Shown in pieces: positions 42,361-49,958 of a stretch of DNA of 64,000 nt (position 1 is its first letter; each line of letters begins with the position of its first letter). The notes under the pieces were generated by a model. The model saw nothing but the letters and a program-made list of their open reading frames with translations. It made no database searches and had not been told where the DNA came from. The translations under genes and the position numbers were made by a program. Origin of the DNA: Flavobacterium antarcticum DSM 19726. GTDB taxonomy: Bacteria > Bacteroidota > Bacteroidia > Flavobacteriales > Flavobacteriaceae. The stretch spans positions 372,001 to 436,000 of the forward strand of contig NZ_ATTM01000002.1 of the NCBI RefSeq assembly GCF_000419685.1. Direction: 5' to 3'.

Positions 42361-44286
42361 ATGCAGTTCAAACATCCCGAGATTCTTTATTTTCTGTTCC
42401 TGTTGCTTATTCCAATTTTGGTACACTTATTCCAATTGCGACGTTTTAAAAAAGAATACTTTACTAACGTTCAGTTTTTAAAAGAATTAAGTCTTCAAAC
42501 CCGAAAGAGTTCAAAAATAAAGAAATGGCTTTTATTAGCCACAAGGTTGTTGATTTTAACTGCTTTGATTATTGCTTTCGCCCAACCTTTTTTCGCCGCA
42601 AAAGATGCAAATGCGATCACAAATGAAACTTATATTGTAGTTGATAATTCATTTAGTATGCAGGCTCAAGGCCAAAAAGGTCCGCTTCTAAAGCGAATAT
42701 TGGAAGATTTGCAACAACATCTTACTGAAGACCAAACGTTCTCACTTATTACTTCTTCCGAAAGTTTTTGGGACACAGACATCAAATCATCTCAAAAAGA
42801 AATTCAGAATTTAAACTACAGCCCGTCAGAATTTTCTTTAAACCAAGTGCTTTCGCAAATAAAATCCAGAAAAACACCTTTTCAAAAAGATGTAATTATC
42901 ATTTCTGACTTTATAAATACGGAAACAAAATCGCTAGAAAAAATCGACAAAGAATTTAATACTTTTCTTGTTCCCGTTAAAGCAGAACAGAAAAATAATA
43001 TTTCTATCGACAGCGTCTTCATTAAAGAAACAAGCGATAAGTTTTATGAGATTGGTTTCCAACTTACCAATTTTGGCACAGAAATAACCGAAATACCTTT
43101 AGGAATTTACAACGAGAATAAGTTGGTTGCCAAGTCAGTTGTGAAATTTGATTCTGCAAAAAAAGAAGTCTTTTTTACACTTCCAAAACAAGCATTTAAT
43201 GGTTATGCATCGATAACTGATAACGGCTTAGCTTACGATAACGAATTGTATTTCAGCATTTCTGAACCAAAGAAAATGAATATTTTAAGTATAGGTTCGG
43301 CAGATAAAAGTAAATTTTTATCAAAGATTTACAATTCTTCTGAATTTAACTATTCTAATGTTGAACTTAATGCGTTGAACTATAATTTACTCGAAAAACA
43401 AGATGTGATTGTGTTGAACGAGTTAGCAGAAATTCCACAAGCTTTACAAACTACCTTATCAGATTTCGCTAAAAAAGACGGGAATATAATTGTAATTCCA
43501 TCTTCAGAAAGCAAAATTGACGAATTAAATAATTGGCTTAAAAATCTAGGAAACATCCGATTTTCACAAAATGAAAACAATAAAAAATTGATTACGAAAA
43601 TCTCCTTTTCTCATCCATTATATAAAAATGTTTTTGAAAAAAATGTTACTAATTTTCAATTTCCAAGTGTGAATAAGCAGTTTGCAGTTTCGACAACTTC
43701 AGCGCCAGTTTTAAGATTTGAAGACGATTCGCCATTTCTTACTGCAATTGGAAAAGTATATGTTTTTTCGGCAGCGCTAAATAAAGAGAATAGTAATTTT
43801 CAGAATTCACCGTTGATTGTTCCTACCTTTTATAATATGGTGCAAAATACAAATCGTTCAGGAATTTCTGCGATGCAAATTGGAGTTGAAAATCCGCTAA
43901 CTGTTGACGCACAACTTCAAAAAGAAGAAATCTTAAAAGTAAAACAATCTAAACAATCAAACGCGACTGATTTTGTACCTTCGCAGCAAATTCGCAATAA
44001 TAAAGTCCAACTGACTTTTGACAATGCACCAGAAATTGCAGGCAATTATGGCATTTATCAAAACGATGATTTGGTACAAAATATAAGTTTCAATTACGCT
44101 CGAACTGAAAGTAACTTGAATGATCCTGTAGCAGATTTAAGCAAATTTAAAACTGCAAATTCAATAGAATCAATCATTGATACGTTGCAAACCGATCGAA
44201 CGAATAATGAAATTTGGAAATGGTTTGCCATTTTAACCCTACTTTTTTTAATCACGGAATTGTTTATTCAAAAATTTGTCAAATGA
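42361..44286 (+). CDS. BatA/aerotolerance N-terminal domain membrane protein
   Basis: A 641-residue protein. The BatA-type N-terminus has two helices (about 8-24 and 56-74) with FKHPEILYFLFLLLIPILVHLFQLRRFKK in part as LLIPILVHLFQLRRFKK. A VWA-like domain (about 85-225, with VVDNSFSMQAQ as a MIDAS-like start DxSxS written as DNSFS), a middle domain and a C-terminal helix (about 622-639) follow. Proteins of this type are common in Bacteroidetes and may work with MoxR ATPases, absent here. Its stop codon overlaps the start of the dihydroorotase homologue (ATGA). Confidence 0.85.
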   Translation: MQFKHPEILYFLFLLLIPILVHLFQLRRFKKEYFTNVQFLKELSLQTRKSSKIKKWLLLATRLLILTALIIAFAQPFFAAKDANAITNETYIVVDNSFSMQAQGQKGPLLKRILEDLQQHLTEDQTFSLITSSESFWDTDIKSSQKEIQNLNYSPSEFSLNQVLSQIKSRKTPFQKDVIIISDFINTETKSLEKIDKEFNTFLVPVKAEQKNNISIDSVFIKETSDKFYEIGFQLTNFGTEITEIPLGIYNENKLVAKSVVKFDSAKKEVFFTLPKQAFNGYASITDNGLAYDNELYFSISEPKKMNILSIGSADKSKFLSKIYNSSEFNYSNVELNALNYNLLEKQDVIVLNELAEIPQALQTTLSDFAKKDGNIIVIPSSESKIDELNNWLKNLGNIRFSQNENNKKLITKISFSHPLYKNVFEKNVTNFQFPSVNKQFAVSTTSAPVLRFEDDSPFLTAIGKVYVFSAALNKENSNFQNSPLIVPTFYNMVQNTNRSGISAMQIGVENPLTVDAQLQKEEILKVKQSKQSNATDFVPSQQIRNNKVQLTFDNAPEIAGNYGIYQNDDLVQNISFNYARTESNLNDPVADLSKFKTANSIESIIDTLQTDRTNNEIWKWFAILTLLFLITELFIQKFVK

Positions 44287-45536
44287 ATCTAATCCTACGA
44301 AAAGCAAAAATTATAGATGCCAAAAGTTCTTTTCACAATCAGATTGTTGATGTGGAAATTGAAAATGGAATCTTTAAAAATATCGGTGCAAACCTTGAAA
44401 ATAAAAACAAATTTCAGGAAATTGAATTATCTGATTTAAACATTTCATCGGGATGGTTTGATACTAGCGTTTGTTTTGGCGAACCAGGATACGAAGATCG
44501 CGAAACCATAGTAAATGGATTAGATGTGGCAGCAAAAAGTGGTTTTACAGCAGTCGCATTACAACCTTACACTACTCCAATAATTGACAATCAGTCGCAA
44601 ATTAATTTTGTCAAAACGAAAGCACAAGGTTTTGCAACTGAAGTTTTCCCAATTGGCGCGTTGACTAAAAACAGCGAAGGAAAAGATTTAGCCGAATTAT
44701 TCGACATGAAAAATGCCGGAGCAATCGCTTTTGGAGATTACAATCGGAATATTGACAATGCAAATTTGATGAAAATCGCCTTGCAATACACAGCTGATTT
44801 TGATGGAATAGTTATCGCTTTTTCACAAGAACCAAATATTAAAGGAAGCGGAGTTGTCAATGAAGGAATTGTTTCCACACGATTGGGATTGAAAGGAATT
44901 CCATCTTTAGCAGAAGAATTACAGCTTGCAAAAAATCTTTTTATACTTGAATATTCAGGTGGGAAGCTACATATTCCAACGATTTCTACTGCAAAATCTG
45001 CGCAATTAATTCGCGAAGCTAAATTAAAAGGTTTGCAAGTTACTTGCAGCGTTTCGGTTCATCATTTGGTTTTAACCGATGAAAAACTAGAAACATTTGA
45101 TACTAGATTTAAAGTTTCGCCACCTTTACGAACTGACGAAGATCGTTTGGCTTTAATTGAAGCGGTAAAAGATGGAACAATTGACGTCATCACTTCTGAT
45201 CATAATCCGATGGATATTGAACACAAAAAGATGGAATTCGACTTGGCTAAAAATGGAACAATTGGATTAGAATCGGCGTTTGGAGCTTTAATGACCGTTC
45301 TTCCTGTGGAACTTATAATTGAAAAATTAACTGCAGGAAGAAAGTTGTTTTTGAATATTGAAAGTCAAATCGAAATTGATAAGCCTGCAAATATTACATT
45401 ATTTTCGACAGACGAAAATCACGTTTTCACGAAAGAAAACATTTTATCAAAATCAAAAAATTCAGCTTTTCTTGGTACAGAAATGAAAGGAAAAGTGTAC
45501 GGAATATATAACAATCAGAAATTAGTTTTAGCATAA
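44283..45536 (+). CDS. Dihydroorotase homologue lacking the HxH metal site (probably non-catalytic)
   Basis: A 417-residue amidohydrolase-fold protein closest to dihydroorotase (PyrC type). The metal motif D-x-H-x-H of active enzymes is here D60-T-S62-V-C64, so both zinc-binding histidines are lost; the substrate Arg of LREPG is also changed (FGEPG). Later landmarks remain: VSVHHLVLTDE, KVSPPLRTDEDR and TSDHNP. This pattern is that of inactive DHO-like proteins that support aspartate transcarbamoylase (PyrC' or PyrX). The ATG at 44283 overlaps the previous stop. A catalytic pyrC elsewhere would be needed for pyrimidine synthesis. Confidence 0.85.
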   Translation: MNLILRKAKIIDAKSSFHNQIVDVEIENGIFKNIGANLENKNKFQEIELSDLNISSGWFDTSVCFGEPGYEDRETIVNGLDVAAKSGFTAVALQPYTTPIIDNQSQINFVKTKAQGFATEVFPIGALTKNSEGKDLAELFDMKNAGAIAFGDYNRNIDNANLMKIALQYTADFDGIVIAFSQEPNIKGSGVVNEGIVSTRLGLKGIPSLAEELQLAKNLFILEYSGGKLHIPTISTAKSAQLIREAKLKGLQVTCSVSVHHLVLTDEKLETFDTRFKVSPPLRTDEDRLALIEAVKDGTIDVITSDHNPMDIEHKKMEFDLAKNGTIGLESAFGALMTVLPVELIIEKLTAGRKLFLNIESQIEIDKPANITLFSTDENHVFTKENILSKSKNSAFLGTEMKGKVYGIYNNQKLVLA

Positions 45537-45538
45537 AT

Positions 45539-45862
45539 ATGGATACTTTTCAAGAAGGAAAAAAAATAGCAACTATAAGCTACATTACTATTATAGGTAC
45601 AATTATCGCTTTTACGATGAATAGCGAAAAGAAAAATGATTTTGCTGCGTTTCATATTCGCCAAGCATTAGGAATTTTTATTACATTTTTCGCATTTGGT
45701 TACATCATCGGCTATTTTAACAGTTGGATGATTACCTCGGCATTTTGGGTATTCATTTTCGTACTTTGGATGTACGGCTTTTTAGGTGCTTTAGAAGGAA
45801 AAAAACGATTAGTACCGATTGTTGGACCGTTGTATCAAAAACTATTTACAGCTAAAAAATAA
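45539..45862 (+). CDS. Small membrane protein, DUF4870/Tic20-like
   Basis: A 107-residue membrane protein with three helices (about 12-28, 45-63 and 66-88). The phrase FAAFHIRQALGIFITFF and the end GKKRLVPIVGPLYQKLF match the short DUF4870/Tic20-like family. Its role is unknown. It starts 2 bp after the dihydroorotase homologue and ends 2 bp before the hydrolase gene, so it belongs to the same operon. Confidence 0.82.
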   Translation: MDTFQEGKKIATISYITIIGTIIAFTMNSEKKNDFAAFHIRQALGIFITFFAFGYIIGYFNSWMITSAFWVFIFVLWMYGFLGALEGKKRLVPIVGPLYQKLFTAKK

Positions 45863-45864
45863 GT

Positions 45865-46524
45865 ATGAAATTATCATTAGAATACCTTGTTAGAGAACCG
45901 AAAATAAAAGCAGACAAAAATCCACTAATCTTATTATTGCACGGTTACGGAAGTAATGAGCAAGACTTGTTTTCCTTCGCAAGCGAATTGCCAGAAGAAT
46001 ATTATGTGATTGCGGCAAGAGCTCCTTACGATTTACAATACGGAAGTTACGCTTGGTATGCCATCAATTTTGACGCGGATGAAAATAAATTTTCAGACCA
46101 CAATCAAGCGATGCAATCACGCAATTTAATCTCAAAATTCATTGACGAATTAATTCAGAATTATCCAATAGATTCAAATGATTTTACATTATTAGGCTTT
46201 AGCCAAGGAACTATTTTGAGTTATGCTGTAGCACTTTCCTATCCTGAAAAAGTACAACGTGTTGTAGCTTTAAGTGGATATTTGAATGAGGAAATTATCG
46301 CAACAAATTATAAAAACAATGATTTTTCAAAATTGAAAATATTTGTTTCGCACGGTTCAGTGGATCAAGTGATTCCGATTAGTTGGGCGAGAAAAGCGCC
46401 TGGAATTCTTACTTCATTAAATATTCCAAATGAATTTAGAGAATATGAGGTAGGACACGGAGTTGCTCCGCAAAACTTTGCTGATTTAAAAAACTGGTTA
46501 CAAAGAACGAAAAGCTCCAATTAG
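45865..46524 (+). CDS. Alpha/beta hydrolase, carboxylesterase/phospholipase family
   Basis: A 219-residue cytoplasmic hydrolase of the YpfH/phospholipase-carboxylesterase group. The nucleophile is S113 in GFSQG; the Asp in SHGSVDQVIP and the His in YEVGHGV complete the triad. LLLHGYGSNEQDLF gives the oxyanion loop. Substrate could be short acyl esters or lysophospholipids. It is the last gene of the BatA-like/dihydroorotase-like operon, and its stop codon lies inside the terminator hairpin. Confidence 0.88.
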   Translation: MKLSLEYLVREPKIKADKNPLILLLHGYGSNEQDLFSFASELPEEYYVIAARAPYDLQYGSYAWYAINFDADENKFSDHNQAMQSRNLISKFIDELIQNYPIDSNDFTLLGFSQGTILSYAVALSYPEKVQRVVALSGYLNEEIIATNYKNNDFSKLKIFVSHGSVDQVIPISWARKAPGILTSLNIPNEFREYEVGHGVAPQNFADLKNWLQRTKSSN

Positions 46525-46534
46525 GAGCTTTTTT
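46512..46534 (+). terminator. Terminator overlapping the hydrolase stop codon
   Basis: AAGCTCC (46512-46518) pairs with GGAGCTT (46524-46530) around loop AATTA, followed by TTTT. The TAG stop is at 46522-46524. It can also act for the facing gene. Confidence 0.8.
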
Positions 46535-46537
46535 GTT

Positions 46538-47041
46538 TTAACGTTTCGGATAAATAACCGTTTCTGCAACTTCAAACGAAACTGTTTTATCATCGTTGAT
46601 AAAATACTTAATTATTGATTCTCCCCAAGTAGTTCCATCGTTAAAATCGGCAATGATCCATCGGTGGTTTAAAACCTTTGCTTTATTGATAATGAATTTT
46701 CGTTCTGATAATTTCTCAAATCCAGTATACGGATTTCCTTCAGGCTTATCATTAAACGAAATCAATTGGTCTTTTACAAAAGGAATTAATTTTTGGTAAT
46801 CTAAAAATTCGCCCGTTTGTTTATCTTCAAAATAATCTTGTGCATTTTGATTGGTTTCCAATGAGAAATAATTGGCATCAAACAAATTGTTATTTACAAC
46901 ACTCAACGAATCATGTAGCTTTTTATCCAACTTGCTGTATCGCTCTTTCTCAAATTTCTGATCTTTTGAAAAGTAGGCAAACGTGAACACATTAAATAAA
47001 AGGGCTAAAATAAAAAGATATAACAATAACGATTTTCTCAT
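46538..47041 (-). CDS. Membrane-anchored protein of unknown function
   Basis: A 167-residue protein with one N-terminal helix (about 5-24) and an external domain with a coiled segment (KDQKFEKERYSKLDKKLHDSL in part) and a C-terminal strand-rich region (WIIADFNDGTTWGESIIKYFI in part as IADFNDGTTWGES). It resembles uncharacterised hydrolase-like proteins of Flavobacteria, but I cannot name it. It lies 9 bp downstream of the MBL-fold gene on the same strand, likely in one operon. Confidence 0.72.
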   Translation of the reverse strand: MRKSLLLYLFILALLFNVFTFAYFSKDQKFEKERYSKLDKKLHDSLSVVNNNLFDANYFSLETNQNAQDYFEDKQTGEFLDYQKLIPFVKDQLISFNDKPEGNPYTGFEKLSERKFIINKAKVLNHRWIIADFNDGTTWGESIIKYFINDDKTVSFEVAETVIYPKR

Positions 47042-47050
47042 AAAAGATAA

Positions 47051-47815
47051 TTAAATAGTAAGTTCTAAATTGTCGTAAGCCAAATAAACATTAGCAGGTA
47101 GTTCGTTTTGAACTGCTTCATGCATGCCGAAATTATGACTAATGTGAGTTAAATATGTTTTTTCAGGAGCTACTTTTTTAATGAAATCAAGCGCTTCTTC
47201 CAAATTAAAATGAGTAGGATGCGGTTCTTTTCGTAAAGTATTAATCACCAAGACTTTTACACCCTTAATTTTCTCAATTTCAACATCTTCTATAGTTTTG
47301 ACGTCTGTTAAATAGACAAAATCGCCAATGCGGTATCCAAAAACTTGTAAACCGCCATGACACGCGTTTATTGGAATTATAGTTTGGTTGTTAACCTCAA
47401 AAGGTTCGTCTTTATCAACAGGAATTGGCAAAACTGATGGCGCTCCAGGATACTTATTTTCAGTTCTAAAGATGTAATCAAACCGTTTTGCTAAATTCTC
47501 TAGAACTCTTGGATGACCATATAGCGGAATATCGCCTTGCTTAAAGTAAAAAGGGCGAATGTCGTCCAAACCGGCAGTATGATCCGCATGTTCATGGGTA
47601 AAAAGCAAAGCGTCCATACGACTGCAACCCGATTGTAGCATTTGATACCTAAAATCAGGACCACAATCAATCACAATTGAAAAGTTTTCATCGTAAACCC
47701 AAACGGCAACGCGAAGTCTTTTATCTCTTGGATCGAGACTTTTACATACAGCATCTGTGCATCCTATCACAGGAATGCCTTGAGAAGTTCCAGTACCTAA
47801 AAAATAAACGTTCAA
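47051..47815 (-). CDS. MBL-fold metallo-hydrolase (PhnP/RNase Z-like)
   Basis: A 254-residue hydrolase. The metal motif HEHADH appears in LLFTHEHADHTAGLDDIRPF in part as TEHADH context, preceded by FLGTGTSQGIPVIGC at the N-terminus and followed by CHGGLQVFGYR and THISHNFG. The FLGTGTSQG start and size match PhnP-type phosphodiesterases and related MBL proteins. Substrate is likely a cyclic phosphodiester or nucleotide, unproved. A -7 element stands 17 bp upstream on the minus strand. Confidence 0.88.
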   Translation of the reverse strand: MNVYFLGTGTSQGIPVIGCTDAVCKSLDPRDKRLRVAVWVYDENFSIVIDCGPDFRYQMLQSGCSRMDALLFTHEHADHTAGLDDIRPFYFKQGDIPLYGHPRVLENLAKRFDYIFRTENKYPGAPSVLPIPVDKDEPFEVNNQTIIPINACHGGLQVFGYRIGDFVYLTDVKTIEDVEIEKIKGVKVLVINTLRKEPHPTHFNLEEALDFIKKVAPEKTYLTHISHNFGMHEAVQNELPANVYLAYDNLELTI

Positions 47816-47831
47816 AAGTGATAATTTTTTA

Positions 47832-47839
47832 CAAAAATA
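47832..47839 (-). promoter_or_regulatory. -7 element of the MBL-fold gene
   Basis: TATTTTTG on the minus strand matches the consensus; the leader would be about 12 nt. Confidence 0.4.
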
Positions 47840-47872
47840 AGATAAAATTCGTTCTATAATGCCCTATTTTAC

Positions 47873-47880
47873 TAACTTTG
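47873..47880 (+). promoter_or_regulatory. -7 element of the unknown conserved gene
   Basis: TAACTTTG matches the consensus. Transcription would start near 47884, which favours the ATG at 47908. Confidence 0.45.
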
Positions 47881-47907
47881 TTACTTATTAAAATGCAACT
47901 TATTTTC

Positions 47908-49368
47908 ATGGATACTGAAATAATATTGAAAGGTGATAAAGTCATCGAACAAATCCCTTCTATCAAAGACAAAGCACTTCGAATTAATCTGAACGAAAAC
48001 ATTTACGGTACTTTTGCCGAAATTGGTGCAGGACAAGAAACTGTTCGGCATTTTTTTAGAACAGGTGGTTCGTCTGGAACTATTGCTAAAGCAATGTCGG
48101 CTTACGATAAAGATTTTAGCGATTCTATTTATGGAATCGAGACAGACGGTCGTTATGTAACTGAAAGTCGTTTGAAAAAAATGCTTTCGCACGAAGTCAA
48201 CTTAATAGAAGCAAGACTTAATCGTGAGAAACATCCTAATAAAATGTTCTTTAGTTATGCAAATACAGTAGCAACTATCGACTTTGCAAAGCAATTTAAA
48301 GGCCATGGTTGGGTTGGAATTCGGTACCAATTAGATCCTTCTGCAGATTATAACGAAATTATCATTCACATTCGATTTAAAGAAATGGATGCGCGTTTGC
48401 AACAAGAAACTTTAGGAGTTTTAGGGGTGAATTTAATTTATGGTGCATATTACAAATACAACGATCCTAAAAGATTATTGCGTTATTTATACGATCATTT
48501 AGACAAAGATCAGTTGGAAATTGATACCATCAACTTTTCAGGTCCTCTTTTTAGCGAAGTCGACAACCGATTGATGAGTTTACAGCTGGTTAAAAACGGA
48601 ATGACTGACGCGGTAATGTTCAATCCGGATGGACAAAACATTCTTCCTGCTTCCATTTTATATAAGAAGAATATTCTTGCTTTGAGAGGAAGCTTCAGAC
48701 CTGTGACCAAAGTAAACATTGATATGTATGAGAAATCGTATAAGATGTTTGTCCAAGAAAATAAGGTCGATGAAAAAAATACTTTGGTAATTTTTGAAAT
48801 TACACTTTCCAACTTGCGTTCTGAAGGTGAAATTGACGAACGTGATTTTATGGATCGAGCGGAACTTTTATGTTCGTTAGGCCACACGGTTATGATATCT
48901 AATTTCCAAGAATATTATAAAGTGGTTGAATATTTCTCTAATTACACCAAAGCCCGAATGGGATTAGCAATGGGAGTAAATAATTTAGTAGATATTTTTG
49001 ACGAAAAATATTACCGTCATTTAAGCGGTGGAATACTGGAAGCTTTTGGAAAATTGTTCTACCGAGATTTGAAAGTATTCTTATATCCAATGATTGACGA
49101 AGAAGGACAATTGATCAATTCTGAAAATTTAAAGGTACATCCAAGAATGAAGGAATTGTATAAATTCTTTAAATTCAACGGAAAAGTAATTGATATAGAA
49201 GAGGTAGACGAAAATCACCTTCAAATTTTCTCACGTGAAGTGCTGAAAATGATTAGCAAAGGAAAACTTGGCTGGGAAGGAATGCTTCCTCAAGGTATTG
49301 CAGAGTTAATTAAAGAACACCACCTTTTTGGTTATGGTGAAACTAAATTACTTGAAAAGACAAATTAA
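47908..49368 (+). CDS. Conserved protein of unknown function (about 490 residues)
   Basis: A 486-residue cytoplasmic protein with no signal peptide or membrane helix. It has a glycine-rich N-terminal block (FAEIGAGQETVRHFFRTGG), GTIAKAMSAYDKDFSD, an LNREKHP segment, and a long C-terminal half with KARMGLAMGVNNLVDIFDEKYY and FYRDLKVFLYP. I recall similar proteins in Bacteroidetes annotated inconsistently (sometimes as nicotinate-nucleotide adenylyltransferase), but no adenylyltransferase motif is visible here. ATG 47908 is chosen from the position of the -7 element; ATG 47893 is an alternative. It has its own terminator, so it is likely a single unit. Confidence 0.8.
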   Translation: MDTEIILKGDKVIEQIPSIKDKALRINLNENIYGTFAEIGAGQETVRHFFRTGGSSGTIAKAMSAYDKDFSDSIYGIETDGRYVTESRLKKMLSHEVNLIEARLNREKHPNKMFFSYANTVATIDFAKQFKGHGWVGIRYQLDPSADYNEIIIHIRFKEMDARLQQETLGVLGVNLIYGAYYKYNDPKRLLRYLYDHLDKDQLEIDTINFSGPLFSEVDNRLMSLQLVKNGMTDAVMFNPDGQNILPASILYKKNILALRGSFRPVTKVNIDMYEKSYKMFVQENKVDEKNTLVIFEITLSNLRSEGEIDERDFMDRAELLCSLGHTVMISNFQEYYKVVEYFSNYTKARMGLAMGVNNLVDIFDEKYYRHLSGGILEAFGKLFYRDLKVFLYPMIDEEGQLINSENLKVHPRMKELYKFFKFNGKVIDIEEVDENHLQIFSREVLKMISKGKLGWEGMLPQGIAELIKEHHLFGYGETKLLEKTN

Positions 49369-49382
49369 TTTCAGATTAGAAT

Positions 49383-49425
49383 AAAAAAATCTCCAACGCT
49401 TTAAAAAGTTTTGGAGATTTTTTTT
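49383..49425. terminator. Bidirectional terminator
   Basis: AAAAAAATCTCCAA (49383-49396) pairs with TTGGAGATTTTTTT (49411-49424); both strands end in T runs. It serves the facing unknown gene and ytxJ. Confidence 0.82.
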
Positions 49426-49434
49426 GAAATTGAT

Positions 49435-49821
49435 TTAAGCAAACTGTTCTAATGAACTTGCATCAATACTTTCATGCGAAGCGTCATAAATTGACTTACC
49501 GTCTTTCAATACGATCATCTGAGGCGATTGATGCGTGACGTCAAAACGTGCTGCAATTTCGTTTGAAATAGGTCGGTATTCAATTAAATCTAAAAAATAA
49601 ATTTCCATTTTATCTGCTGGAATCGCGTATGTATTTTCAAAACTTTTCAACACAAATCGGCTGATGCTGCATCTTGTGCTGTGTTTAAAAAGCACTACCA
49701 CTTTTTCGTTTGATTGTTGTTCTGCATGATCTAAATCTTCCATGGACTCTAAATAATTCCATGCTAATTTTGAACTTTCTTTTCCTTCGCTTTTCGCAAA
49801 CATTCCTCCAAATATACCCAT
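49435..49821 (-). CDS. ytxJ: Bacillithiol-linked redox protein YtxJ
   Basis: A 128-residue thioredoxin-fold protein with the single-cysteine motif FKHSTRCSISR that marks YtxJ (bacilliredoxin-like, DUF2847), followed by the cis-Pro segment THQSPQMIVLKDG. In bacteria with bacillithiol, such proteins remove bacillithiol from oxidised proteins. Its presence implies that this organism makes bacillithiol, in addition to ergothioneine from egtBD. It is divergent from clpB, with which it shares the regulatory gap. Confidence 0.9.
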   Translation of the reverse strand: MGIFGGMFAKSEGKESSKLAWNYLESMEDLDHAEQQSNEKVVVLFKHSTRCSISRFVLKSFENTYAIPADKMEIYFLDLIEYRPISNEIAARFDVTHQSPQMIVLKDGKSIYDASHESIDASSLEQFA

Positions 49822-49875
49822 TTTGTCAGTTTTTATGCCAATTTGTCGTTAAATTCAAAATAAAAAGTACCAAAA

Positions 49876-49891
49876 TGGCGCTAACTTTACT
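49876..49891 (+). promoter_or_regulatory. Weak sigma-54-like site before clpB
   Basis: TGGCGCTAACTTTACT has the spacing of a -24/-12 site (GG-N10-AC, the consensus having GC). TTGTCA (49823-49828) and TTGTCG (49843-49848) stand upstream, as at dnaK. The same bases also contain TAACTTTA, one mismatch from a -7 element, so the call is tentative. Confidence 0.3.
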
Positions 49892-49958
49892 ATGGAATAT
49901 AAATTGACGTTCTGTTATCAAAGTTAGAAAAATATAATTTAAATATAAGACACAACAT

